42,224 bases of DNA from Pseudomarimonas arenosa (GTDB taxonomy: Bacteria; Pseudomonadota; Gammaproteobacteria; Xanthomonadales; Xanthomonadaceae), in contig NZ_JACYTR010000042.1 of NCBI RefSeq assembly GCF_014841215.1, positions 1 through 42,224 on the forward strand. The letters are read 5' to 3'. A model generated the notes under the pieces. That model saw only the letters and a program-made list of their open reading frames with translations. It did not search any database and had not been told where the DNA came from. Positions within the stretch are counted from its first letter, which is position 1; the number at the start of each line of letters is the position of its first letter. The translations under genes were made by a program, and so were the position numbers. Positions 30,625 through 41,300 of the stretch are shown here, in pieces.

Positions 30625-31115
30625 TAGTTGGTCGGCGCCTTCTGCTTCGGCTTGATCGTCATCTGGATTCGGCTGCCGGGCGCCCCGCCTTCCATCTGGC
30701 CGGTGTCGATCTCATAACGCACACGTTCACCGCGAAGCTCGCCCTCCGGCTGGGTGATGACCACGCTGCCCGTCAGCAGCAGCACATTGCTGGCCAGGTC
30801 GTAGTCGATCCTGTTGGCCCGCGCCTGCATCTGGCCGCCGGTGTCCAGATCCTGTCGTACCGTGGCCGGGCTGCCGGTGAGAATGGCCTGCTTGATCTCG
30901 CCGGCCTGGCTGATGATTTCGGCGTCGCGCGATTCGATCCGCAGTGAGCCTTGTTCGATTTTCACGCCCTCGCTGAGCAGGGCACGGCCGTTGTCGCTCA
31001 GCACGATATCGCCGTGTCCGGCGTCCAGACTCATTTCCTTCTCGCGGTCGCTCTTCAGCGCCATGGCGGGCAGCGGAAGCAGCAGACAGAGCGCACTAGC
31101 GAGCAATCGGTTCAT
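30624..31115 (-). CDS. lptA: LPS transport periplasmic protein LptA
   Basis: A 163-residue protein with a signal peptide ([19 protein letters not shown], cleavage expected before LKSD). The OstA/LptA beta-jellyroll follows: [20 protein letters not shown], then [20 protein letters not shown]. The domain forms the periplasmic bridge for LPS. It ends with a short Lys/Pro tail. The start overlaps the lptC 3' end by 20 bp, and its stop overlaps lptB. Confidence 0.93.
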   Translation of the reverse strand: MNRLLASALCLLLPLPAMALKSDREKEMSLDAGHGDIVLSDNGRALLSEGVKIEQGSLRIESRDAEIISQAGEIKQAILTGSPATVRQDLDTGGQMQARANRIDYDLASNVLLLTGSVVITQPEGELRGERVRYEIDTGQMEGGAPGSRIQMTIKPKQKAPTN

Positions 31116-31668
31116 AACGTGCAGTTACCTCGGATAGCAGTTCGATACGGCGGCTGGCCAGTTCGGCCTTCAGCCCTTTGCCGCGGAGTATAGAGCCGGG
31201 CGCGGTAATGGTGACCCAATCGTCGCTCTCGATCTGGTCGGCCTTGGGTAGAAAGTCGAGCTGCTCGCTGCGCAGGCGGATCGGCACGCGCTCGGCGGTG
31301 GTCGGTCCGCGCAGTTCGACCTTCTCCAGCAGGCGCAGGCGGTCGCCGTCGCGGCTGACCCAGGCACGCTCGGCGCGACCGGTCCAGACCTTGCCTTCGC
31401 CGTCGGGGGCCCGCATGCGCGGGTCTTCGATGTCCAGGGTGCCGAGCGAGGGGTGGCGGGCCAATCGCGGGCCGCGCATCGAGAAGCTCTCCTTGCCTTG
31501 CTCATCGAACACCAGCAATTCGAACTGTTCGATCTGGTAGTCCGAGCGCGGCGGGCCGACCAGAGGGGGCGGCAGCTCGCGCTGATGCAGACTCCAGGCC
31601 CACCAGCCGGTGATGATCACCGCCAGCGACAATACCGCGATGAGCCAGGGATGACGCCTGTCGGTCAT
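31096..31668 (-). CDS. lptC: LPS export system protein LptC
   Basis: A 190-residue inner-membrane protein with one N-terminal helix (HPWLIAVLSLAVIITGWWAW, about residues 6-25) and a periplasmic beta-jellyroll domain (YQIEQFELLVFDEQGKESFS, then the LDFLPKADQIESDD stretch). It links the LptBFG transporter to LptA. The ATG at 31668 overlaps the kdsC stop (ATGA). The upstream in-frame ATG at 31731 lies inside kdsC and is not preferred. Confidence 0.92.
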   Translation of the reverse strand: MTDRRHPWLIAVLSLAVIITGWWAWSLHQRELPPPLVGPPRSDYQIEQFELLVFDEQGKESFSMRGPRLARHPSLGTLDIEDPRMRAPDGEGKVWTGRAERAWVSRDGDRLRLLEKVELRGPTTAERVPIRLRSEQLDFLPKADQIESDDWVTITAPGSILRGKGLKAELASRRIELLSEVTARYEPIAR

Positions 31669-32225
31669 TGCTGGAAGGCCCGCGTTGCGTCCTGCCAGCG
31701 GCCTTGCGCGAGCAGCAGCAGGTCGGCCCATTCGCGCACCGCTCCATATCCGCCGTCGAACTGCGAGCGCCAGTCCAATGCCGAGTTCAGGGCCCAGTGG
31801 GCGTCGGCGGGGCCCGCGGCGAAACCGGCCCAGGCCAAGGCCGGCAGGTCGGGTAGATCATCGCCCATGAAGCCGACCTGTTCGGCGCCAAGGCCGCGTT
31901 GATCAGCCAGTTCGGCCAGTGCATCGCGCTTCTCGCGACAGCCTTGGATCAGGCCTTTCACGCCGAGCTCGCCGGCCCGGGCTGCGGCAATCTTGCTGCG
32001 CCTGGCGGTAATCCAGACCACTTCGATGTCGGCCTGCATCAGCAGTTTGATGCCCAGACCATCCTTGACGTGAAAGGCCTTGTGGCTTTCACCTTCGTCG
32101 TCGATGAACAGCTGGCCATTGGTCAAGGTGCCGTCAATGTCAAGGCCGATCAGGCGAATTCGCTGAGCCTTCTCCCTTAACGCGTCGTTTAGCTTTGGTG
32201 GCTGGTGTCGGTGCAGGTCGTGCAT
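31665..32225 (-). CDS. kdsC: 3-deoxy-D-manno-octulosonate 8-phosphate phosphatase KdsC
   Basis: A 186-residue HAD-family phosphatase that releases Kdo from Kdo-8-phosphate. The nucleophile motif is GLDIDGTLTNGQLF (about residues 27-40), motif II is VVWITARRS, motif III is in REKRDAL, and GFMGDDLPDLPAL (about 118-130) is motif IV. KdsC is a small cap-less HAD protein of this length. The same frame stays open upstream to about 33092, but that part lies inside kdsD in another frame, and the HAD domain begins at the ATG at 32225. It is 14 bp behind kdsD and overlaps lptC. Confidence 0.95.
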   Translation of the reverse strand: MHDLHRHQPPKLNDALREKAQRIRLIGLDIDGTLTNGQLFIDDEGESHKAFHVKDGLGIKLLMQADIEVVWITARRSKIAAARAGELGVKGLIQGCREKRDALAELADQRGLGAEQVGFMGDDLPDLPALAWAGFAAGPADAHWALNSALDWRSQFDGGYGAVREWADLLLLAQGRWQDATRAFQQ

Positions 32226-32239
32226 GCGCTCTCGCCGGC

Positions 32240-33262
32240 TCAGACAACGCGGGCGCGCAGCAGGTCGTGAATATTCAGTGCCCCGACCACACGCTGCTCG
32301 GCATCGACCACGATCAGTGCGTTGATCTGGTGCGATTCCATCAGCTGCGCCGCTTCCACCGCCAGACGGTCGGCGCCGATGGTCTTGGGGTTGCGAGTCA
32401 TCGCTTCGGTCACGCTGCAATGGCGCATGTCGAGCTGACGGTTGTCCAGTGCCCGGCGCAGATCGCCGTCGGTGAAAATGCCCAGCAGTCGATTGTCCTG
32501 GTCGACCACGGCCGTCATGCCCAGCCGTTGCCGGCTCATTTCTACCAGAGCGTCGCTCAGGCTGGCCTCGGCGCTCACCTTGGGTACGGCATCGCCACTG
32601 TGCATGATGTCGTTGATGTGCAGCAGCAGACGGCGGCCCAGGCTGCCGGCCGGGTGTGACCGGGCAAAGTCTTCGGCAGTGAAGCCGCGCGCCTCGAGCA
32701 GGGCGACGGCCAGCGCATCGCCCATGACCAGGGCGGCGGTGGTGCTGGAGGTCGGTGCCAGCCCCAGCGGACAGGCTTCCTCGGGTACGCTGACATCCAG
32801 ATGCACGTCGGCATGCCGGGCCAGCGTGGAGTAGGGGCGGCCGGTCATGGCGATCAGTCGATTGCCCTGCCGGCGCAGGGTCGGCATCAGGGTGAGCAGC
32901 TCTTCGGTTTCGCCGGAATTGGACAATGCCAGAACCACGTCGGCATCGGTGATCATGCCAAGATCGCCATGGCTGGCTTCGCCTGGGTGCACGTAGAACG
33001 CCGGGGTGCCGGTCGAGGCCATGGTGGCGGCGACCTTGCGCGCGATATGGCCGGATTTGCCCATGCCGATGGCGACCACCCGGCCGCGGCAATCCAGGAT
33101 CAGTCGCGAGGCCGCGGCGAACTCCGGGCCGATTCGCTGGCGCATTGCGCGCAGACCTTCGACTTCGACATCCAGCACACGCTGACCGCTGCGGCTGAGC
33201 GCTTCATCAGTCACGGGGGTGCTGGGCTTGGGCGGGGCGACCGGAGACAGCTGGGCATTCAT
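32240..33262 (-). CDS. kdsD: D-arabinose 5-phosphate isomerase (KpsF/GutQ family)
   Basis: A 340-residue enzyme that converts ribulose 5-phosphate to arabinose 5-phosphate, the first step to Kdo. An N-terminal SIS sugar-isomerase domain (about 45-190: VVAIGMGKSGHIARKVAATM, then HPGEASHGDLGMI and LSNSGETEELL) is followed by two CBS domains (about 215-340: DIMHSGDAVPKVSAEASLSD, then FTDGDLRRAL and AMTRNPKTI). It begins the kdsD-kdsC-lptC-lptA-lptB-rpoN unit and is divergent from ibaG-murA across about 150 bp, as in related species. Confidence 0.96.
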   Translation of the reverse strand: MNAQLSPVAPPKPSTPVTDEALSRSGQRVLDVEVEGLRAMRQRIGPEFAAASRLILDCRGRVVAIGMGKSGHIARKVAATMASTGTPAFYVHPGEASHGDLGMITDADVVLALSNSGETEELLTLMPTLRRQGNRLIAMTGRPYSTLARHADVHLDVSVPEEACPLGLAPTSSTTAALVMGDALAVALLEARGFTAEDFARSHPAGSLGRRLLLHINDIMHSGDAVPKVSAEASLSDALVEMSRQRLGMTAVVDQDNRLLGIFTDGDLRRALDNRQLDMRHCSVTEAMTRNPKTIGADRLAVEAAQLMESHQINALIVVDAEQRVVGALNIHDLLRARVV

Positions 33263-33414
33263 GCAGGGGACTACGCCATAAAACCAGGGGATGAGCGGGA
33301 CTCACGTTGCAGCAGCCCGCAATCGACTATCATTCGCCCCTCATTCTATCCCAGCCGACCCTGTCCCGACGCCGAGTGCAGCGTGCGGGGCCGGGTCAGG
33401 TACTCTTGACCTTC

Positions 33415-34910
<1,496 letters not shown>

Positions 34911-34927
34911 GCACCCAGTTTCGCCTG

Positions 34928-36271
34928 ATGGCCGGGGCATGGCGCCGCTCTGGTGCTGTGCTCGGGGTGCTGCTTGGGCTGTTGACGCCATGCGCGATGG
35001 CTCAGATCTTGCCGACGGTGTCGGCCGGGTCGGGTGCCGAACGGGTATTTGCCGCGGCCAAGCCGGCCCTGGTGCAGATCCGTACCCTGGTGCGCGAAGG
35101 CGGGCGGCAAAGCAGCATCGGGTCGGGCTTTCTGGTCAGTGCCGATGGCCTGGCGATTACCAACTATCACGTGGTGTCGCAATTCGCCCTGGAGCCGCAG
35201 AGCTATCTGCTCGAGTATCTGAACGCCAACGGCGAGCAGGGTGAGCTCAGCCTGCTGGCGATCGATATTGCGGCCGATCTTGCCGTGGTGAAACTCGCTG
35301 TTGAGGACGCTGCTCCGCGGTATCTGGAGTTCGATCCAGCGGCCTTGCGCGGTGAAGTGGCCAAGGGCGAGCGCCTGTACTCGATCGGCAACCCGCTCGA
35401 TCTTGGCTTCACCATCGTGGAAGGTGTGCACAACGGCCTGGTCGAGAAGAGTTATGTCGAACGCGTGCACTTCTCTGGCGCGATCAACCCAGGCATGAGC
35501 GGTGGCCCGGCGCTGACTGAGTCGGGCCGGGTGGCCGGTATCAACGTAGCCAAGCTGTTGTCGGGTGAGCTGGTCAGCTTTCTGGTGCCGGCCCGCTACG
35601 CCGAGAAATTGCTGACCGAGGCTCAGGGCAAGGCTGAATTGTCCCTGCCGCAAGTGCGGGCCGAGATTTCGAATCAGTTGCTGGCCTGGCAGGAGCGTCT
35701 CTATCAGCAACTGCTGGCCGATCAATCGCCACGTTCGGTGCAGTTTGGCGACTACCGGGTTGAAGAAAGCGAGTTGCCCTGGTTCAGCTGCTGGGCCAGC
35801 ACCAATAGTGACGAGCGACCGAAGCCGAAAGTGCGTGTTCAGAGCAATCGCTGCACCATGCAGAATGGCGTGTTTGTGGCCGGCGATCTGGACACCGGTC
35901 TGGTCGAAACCAGCTACGCCTATGCCCGCACCAGCGAGCTGAATGACTGGCAGTTCGCACAGTTCCTGAGCCGCATCTACTCGCCCGGTAATCAGCGCTA
36001 CTACGATGGCGAGCGGCTCACTGCAACCCAGTGTCACGACAGTTTCGTGCGCGGCGAACAGCCCGGGCAGCCACCGCTGCGGGCGCTGATCTGCGCCCAG
36101 GCCTACAAGGAGTTCGAGCAGCTGTACGAAGTCGAAGTGGCCGCCGTCACCCAGGATCAGAACCATCAGGCCCTGGTGGCCAAACTGAGTATGCGCGGAG
36201 TCAGCTATCCCAATGCGATGGCTGCGGCGCAGCGCTTTCTGCACGGCATCCGCTGGGCCGAGCAGCCATGA
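34928..36271 (+). CDS. Exported trypsin-like serine protease (S1C/HtrA-like) without PDZ domain
   Basis: A 447-residue secreted protease. The signal peptide ends near residue 25 (LTPCAMAQ). The trypsin-like domain (about 35-240) has the full triad: H81 (ITNYHVV), D117 (IAADLAVVKL) and S191 (NPGMSGGPAL). Unlike DegP/DegS there is no PDZ domain. Instead a roughly 200-residue C-terminal region of unknown fold follows, with four cysteines (WFSCW, NRCTM, TQCHD, LICAQ) that could pair in the periplasm. No Shine-Dalgarno is clear at ATG 34928, so it may be coupled to murA. The stop overlaps the FHA gene (ATGA). Confidence 0.87.
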   Translation: MAGAWRRSGAVLGVLLGLLTPCAMAQILPTVSAGSGAERVFAAAKPALVQIRTLVREGGRQSSIGSGFLVSADGLAITNYHVVSQFALEPQSYLLEYLNANGEQGELSLLAIDIAADLAVVKLAVEDAAPRYLEFDPAALRGEVAKGERLYSIGNPLDLGFTIVEGVHNGLVEKSYVERVHFSGAINPGMSGGPALTESGRVAGINVAKLLSGELVSFLVPARYAEKLLTEAQGKAELSLPQVRAEISNQLLAWQERLYQQLLADQSPRSVQFGDYRVEESELPWFSCWASTNSDERPKPKVRVQSNRCTMQNGVFVAGDLDTGLVETSYAYARTSELNDWQFAQFLSRIYSPGNQRYYDGERLTATQCHDSFVRGEQPGQPPLRALICAQAYKEFEQLYEVEVAAVTQDQNHQALVAKLSMRGVSYPNAMAAAQRFLHGIRWAEQP

Positions 36272-37278
36272 ATACCGAGCAAAGTGTGGGCAATCGCTTG
36301 GTCATCATCGAGCGCTTCGCTCGCGGCGGTGAGGTGGCCGAGCGACAACGCCATACGGTCGGCCAACATGATCAACTGCGCATCGGTCGCGGCTACGATG
36401 TCGATCTGCAACTCGACGACGCCTATGTAGCTCCGCTGCATCTGCACGTTAAGCGCGATGAGCAGGGGCGGCTATGGCTGGAGGATGCCGGTAGCCGCAA
36501 CGGGCTGAGCGATGCCCGCGGTCGCCGCTTGCAGGGGGCGCAGGAAGTGCGTGGCAGCCTGGAAGTGCAGATCGGGCACACCCGGCTGCGCATTCACGAC
36601 GGTGCACCGGTGGTGGGGCCGGAGCGGGCAATGGATTTGCGTCGGGTCAGCGCCTGGTCGGCATTCGGCCTGCTGCTGCTGGCGGTGGCCCTGGGCGCGC
36701 TGGGCGACTGGCTGAAGGTCACTGGAGAGCCGCCGTATCCGCCGTATCAGGCTCTGGCCGTGGGCAGCCTGATGGCGCTGATCCTGACCCTGGGCTGGAG
36801 CTTTGGCTGGAGCCTCGCCACCCGCTTGTTTACCCATGAGCTGCGATTCGCGCGTCATCTGTCGATCGCTGCTCTGGGCAGTGCGATTGCCGGTGTGCTG
36901 CTACTGCTGGTCAACCAGTTGGCCTATTCATTCGATTTCGAGCTGCTGCACCGCATCGCCTTTATTGGCTACTGGGCGCTGTTCGCCTGGGTCTGCTGGC
37001 GCCATCTGCGCGCGGTCAGCCCGGCACATCTGAAGATCAAGGCCGCCGCCGTTGTCAGCCTGGCCGCTGCCGCTGTGCTGGTGCAGGGTATCGATGACTG
37101 GTGGCAGCAGCCCGAACGCATCGCTCCACCGCGCTACCTGGGCCAACTCGCCCCAGCCAGTTCACGTGTGGTGGAAAACCAGACCATCGCCGAGTTTCTG
37201 CACCACGCGCAGGGCATGCAAGCCGATCTCGATCGGCTGCGCCAGCAAGCGGAAAACGAGCAACAGGCTGATCACTGA
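36268..37278 (+). CDS. FHA-domain membrane protein
   Basis: A 336-residue protein with an N-terminal forkhead-associated domain (about 15-115: LRIGRGYDVDLQLDDAYVAP, then LHLHV and LEDAGSRNGLSD). FHA domains bind phosphothreonine peptides. GR and SRNG are kept, but the usual SRxH is PLHLH, so binding may be altered. Five hydrophobic segments follow (about 128-275), then a polar tail with a short coiled-coil-like end (HAQGMQADLDRLRQQAENEQ). It is translationally coupled to the S1C protease, so the two probably act together, but I know of no defined pathway for the pair. No Ser/Thr kinase gene is in the window. Confidence 0.82.
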   Translation: MNTEQSVGNRLVIIERFARGGEVAERQRHTVGQHDQLRIGRGYDVDLQLDDAYVAPLHLHVKRDEQGRLWLEDAGSRNGLSDARGRRLQGAQEVRGSLEVQIGHTRLRIHDGAPVVGPERAMDLRRVSAWSAFGLLLLAVALGALGDWLKVTGEPPYPPYQALAVGSLMALILTLGWSFGWSLATRLFTHELRFARHLSIAALGSAIAGVLLLLVNQLAYSFDFELLHRIAFIGYWALFAWVCWRHLRAVSPAHLKIKAAAVVSLAAAAVLVQGIDDWWQQPERIAPPRYLGQLAPASSRVVENQTIAEFLHHAQGMQADLDRLRQQAENEQQADH

Positions 37279-37426
37279 TCCGCTGCGGCGCGAATCCGGC
37301 GCATCTGCCCTGCAGGCAGTCGGCGCGGCGACGCATGGAATGGCAAAGTGTGACTAGCCCTTAAGGCCTATGCCGGTGGCCGCGACTAGGAGTATGGTGC
37401 GCGGCTAGTCAGACCCGAGACCGATC
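37279..37426. promoter_or_regulatory. Upstream region of the ABC/M1 unit with an 8-bp inverted repeat
   Basis: GACTAGCC (37352-37359) and GGCTAGTC (37403-37410) are exact reverse complements 43 bases apart, bracketing the likely promoter region; TATGGT at 37393-37398 could be a -10 box. No matching -35 box is certain. The repeat could bind a regulator of the ABC transporter genes. Confidence 0.35.
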
Positions 37427-38296
37427 ATGCTGCACATCCGTGAACTCTCCAAAACCTACGCCAACGGCGTAAAGGCCCTGCACCAGATCAATCTGGATAT
37501 CCCCACCGGCATGTTTGGCCTGCTCGGGCCCAACGGTGCCGGCAAGTCAACCTTGATGCGCACGATTGCAACGCTGCAGGATCCAGACAGCGGCAGCATC
37601 ACCCTCGATGGCCTGGATGTGCTGAACAACAAGCACGAAGCGCGCAAGCAGCTCGGTTATCTGCCGCAGGATTTTGGCGTCTACCCAAAGGAGAGTGCGC
37701 GCGACATGCTGGAGCATTTCGCCGTGCTGAAAGGCGTGCTGGCCACCGGCGAGCGGCGCGATCTGGTCGAGGCACTGCTCAAGCAGGTGAATCTGTGGGA
37801 GGTGCGCAATCAGAAGCTGGGCGGCTTCTCAGGCGGCATGCGTCAGCGTTTTGGCATTGCCCAGGCGCTGATCGGTCAGCCCAAGCTGATCATCGTCGAC
37901 GAACCCACCGCCGGCCTCGATCCGGAAGAGCGCAACCGCTTCCTCAACCTGCTGGCTGAGATCGGCGAGAGCGTGGTGGTCATTCTGTCGACCCACATCG
38001 TCGAAGACGTCACCGACCTGTGTCCGCGCATGGCGATCATCTGCAAGGGCGAAGTGCGTCTGCACGGCGAGCCCCGCGAGTCGATTCGTTCGCTGGAAGG
38101 CAAGGTCTGGAAGCGCACCGTGGCGAAGGCTGAGCTGGCGGACATGGGCAAGACCATGACCCTGCTGTCGACTCGTCTGGTCGGCGGGCAGACGGTGGTG
38201 CACGTGCTCTCGGACGCCAATCCCGGTGCTGGTTTCGAAGCGATTCCGCCGGATCTCGAAGATGTGTATTTCGGCCAGCTGCGCGCAGCTGCCTGA
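37427..38296 (+). CDS. ABC transporter ATP-binding protein
   Basis: A 289-residue ATPase of the ABC-2 export type (DRA/CcmA-like). It shows Walker [12 protein letters not shown] (about 34-44), Q-loop YLPQDFGVYP, signature GGFSGGMRQRFGIAQAL, Walker B LIIVDEPTAGLDPEE and the switch histidine in ILSTHIVEDV. A C-terminal segment of about 70 residues follows the nucleotide domain. It lies 43 bp before the permease/peptidase fusion gene and must energise it. The transported substrate cannot be told from sequence. Confidence 0.94.
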   Translation: MLHIRELSKTYANGVKALHQINLDIPTGMFGLLGPNGAGKSTLMRTIATLQDPDSGSITLDGLDVLNNKHEARKQLGYLPQDFGVYPKESARDMLEHFAVLKGVLATGERRDLVEALLKQVNLWEVRNQKLGGFSGGMRQRFGIAQALIGQPKLIIVDEPTAGLDPEERNRFLNLLAEIGESVVVILSTHIVEDVTDLCPRMAIICKGEVRLHGEPRESIRSLEGKVWKRTVAKAELADMGKTMTLLSTRLVGGQTVVHVLSDANPGAGFEAIPPDLEDVYFGQLRAAA

Positions 38297-38339
38297 GGCG
38301 CGTCGCGCCTGATGCACGCCCATACTTCGGGGAAACTCA

Positions 38340-41300
38340 ATGCTTAAACATATCTTTGCCTTCGAGCTGCGGCAGCAGTTCGGCAACCCAGTGTTCTGGA
38401 TTGTGGCCGTGGTGTTCGGTCTGCTTGCCTTCGGCGCCAGTTCTTCCGACGCCGTGGAAGCCGGCGGCGCGATCGGCAACGTGCTGCGCAATGCGCCGGT
38501 GGTGGTGATCAATCAGCTGAATGTGTTCTCTGTATTCGGCATGTTGCTGGTGGTGATCTTTGTCGCGGGTGCCGCGCTGCGCGACTTCGACACCCGCAGC
38601 GCCGAGCTGTTCTTTTCCTCGCCGGTGAAACGGCGTGACTATCTGCTTGGCCGTTTCCTGGGTGGCTACAGCAGCACCGTCGGCATCATGCTGGCAGTGG
38701 CCTTTGGTCTGTTTGTCGGCACCGGCATGCCCTGGGTGGATGTCGAGCGGCTGGGGCCGACGCCGATCGCTGCCTACGCCTGGGCCTTCGGCGTATTGGT
38801 GCTGCCGAACCTGCTGTTCATCTCGGCCTTGCTGTTCACGGTGGCGGTGCTGACGCGCTCGACCTTGATGACCTATGTCGGGGTAATCGCCTTCTTTGCG
38901 CTCAGCATCGCTGGCGGCACCCTGACGGCCGATCTCGATACGCGCTGGATCGCCGCCATGCTCGATCCGTTTGGTCAGCAGGCAATCGATGATGTGGTGC
39001 GCTATTGGTCCGCCGAGCAACGCAACACGCAATTGCCCGAGCTCGGCGGCGTACTGATCGCCAATCGTCTGATCTGGATCGGCATCAGTCTGCTACTGTT
39101 GGCGGCGACCGCACGCTGGTTCCGCACCGATCGCGAGGGGCTGACCTGGCGACGCAAGCGCGCCGGTACAGGCGCCGCACCTGCGTCAGCCGCCGCCGCT
39201 TCGGTGGTGATTCCGCGGGTGACCCTGCGCAGTGATTTCGCCGCGCAATGGCAGCAGTTTCTGCATCAGGCCTGGTTCGACACCAAGGGCGTGCTGAAGG
39301 GGGTGCCGCTGCTGGCCATGCTGCTGATTGGCCTGTTCTTCCTGATCATCAACTTGGTGTTTGGTGATCAGCTGTTCGGCACCACGATCTACCCGACCAC
39401 CGGGCGCATGACCGATCTCATCCTCGGCTCATTTGGTCTGTTCATGCTGATCATCGTCGGCTTCTATGCTGGTGAGCTGGTGTTTCGCGAGCGCCAGCAG
39501 CGAATCGCCGAAGTCACCGACGCGTTCGCCAACTCCGACTGGGTACCGTTGGCAGCCAAGGCGGTGGCCTTGACCGTGGTGGTCTACCTGTTCTACTCCG
39601 TCGGCATCCTGGTTGGTATTGGTAATCAGATTGCGCGTGGTTACTACGAGTTCGAGCTGACCCTGTATCTGCAGCGGATGGGGATCGACACCCTGTCGTT
39701 CATTCTCACTGGCATTCTGGCGCTGTTCCTGCATGTGCTCAGCAATAACAAGGCGATCGGCTATCTGCTGACCCTGCTGTATATCGCCGGCCGCACCGCC
39801 CTGAACCTGCTCGACTACAGCAACAACCTGTATCGCCCAATGGGCGCGCCACCACTGCCGTACTCGGATATGAACGGCTTTGGACACTTCCTGGTTGGCC
39901 ACCTGTGGTTTCGCGCCTACTGGGGCGCTCTTGTGGCCATCCTGTTCTTCGCCGGGCTGTTGCTCTGGGTGCGCGGCAATCGTGCCAGCCTGACAGAGCG
40001 CCTGCGTGAGGCGCGGCGCCGTTTGCGCCCGGCCGTTGCATTCGGCCTGACCGCATCGGTGCTTGCTTTCCTGGCCATTGGTAGTTTTGCCTACTACAAC
40101 ACCATGGTGTTGGCGAAGCAGACCGGGATCAATGCCTATGTGCCCGATGATGTGGCTGAAGATCGCCTGGCCGACTATGAAAAGCAGTATGCGCAGTACA
40201 AGTCGCTGGTTCAGCCGAAGATCCGCGCCATCACCACTCAGGTCGATATCGAGCCGAAACCGCGCCGGGTGCGCATCGTGGGCGAGTATCAGCTGGAAAA
40301 TGACAGCGATCAGCCGATCGATCTGCTGCATGTGGAAATCGCCGGCGGCCAGCGTGTCGATGCGCTGGCCATCGGCGAGCAGAACCTGCTGGATCCGGCC
40401 GAGCAGCCGGTGCTGCGCGATGAGACTCAGGGCCTGACACAGTACCGATTGGCGCAGCCGCTGCAACCGGGCGATAAGCGCTTGTTCGTCTTTGATCTGG
40501 TGTTTGAGCCGCAAGGCTTTGGCAACGACGCGGGGCCGACCCAGGTCGTGCACAACGGTAGCTTCTTCAACAGCGGCGCCTTGCCCTCCTTTGGCTACAA
40601 CGCGCAGCGCCAGCTCACTGATCGCAGTGCTCGCCGCAAGCGTGGCCTGGGCGAGCCTGAGCGCATGCCGAAGATCGATGACGAGTCAGCACGGCAGCAG
40701 ATGGTGCTGGGCAACAATGCCGACTGGATCGCGTTCGAGACCACGGTGTCGACCGATCCTGATCAGATTGCCCTGGCGCCGGGCTATCTGCAGCGTGAGT
40801 GGGAAGAGAATGGTCGACGCTACTTCCACTACAAGATGGACGTACCGATGGTGAACTTTGCCGCCTGGCTGTCGGCCGACTGGGCGGTGAAGAAGGACAA
40901 ATGGAATGATGTGGCTCTCGAGGTGTACTACCACCCGGCGCATCACTGGAATGTCGATCGGATGATCGAAGCCAGCAAGAAGAGCTTTGACTACTTCACG
41001 CGTGAATTCACTCCGTTTCAGTTCCGCCAGCTGCGCATACTGGAGTTCCCGCGTTACGCAAACTTCGCTCAGAGTTTCGCCAATACGGTGCCATTCTCTG
41101 AAGGCATAGGCTTTATCGCCGATCTGCGTGACAAGGAGGACATCGACTACGTGTTCTACGTCACCGCCCACGAAATTGCTCATCAATGGTGGGGTCACCA
41201 GGTGGTCGGTGCGAACCAGCAAGGCTCGACCATGCTGATCGAGTCGCTGTCGCAGTATTCGGCCTTGATGGTGATGGAGAAGGAGTACGGCAAGCAGCAG

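Noticed and set aside
29329-30627. 432-codon plus-strand frame antisense to rpoN and lptB
   Set aside because: It crosses two well-supported genes and their gap, a typical GC-rich shadow frame.
32226-33092. Long minus-strand frame that would make KdsC a 475-residue fusion protein
   Set aside because: This part lies within kdsD in another frame, has no recognisable domain, and kdsC has a normal start at 32225 with the HAD motif in the usual place.
33307-33333. Promoter TTGCAG / TATCAT before ibaG
   Set aside because: The spacer is only 15 bases and the -35 match is weak, so I do not list it.
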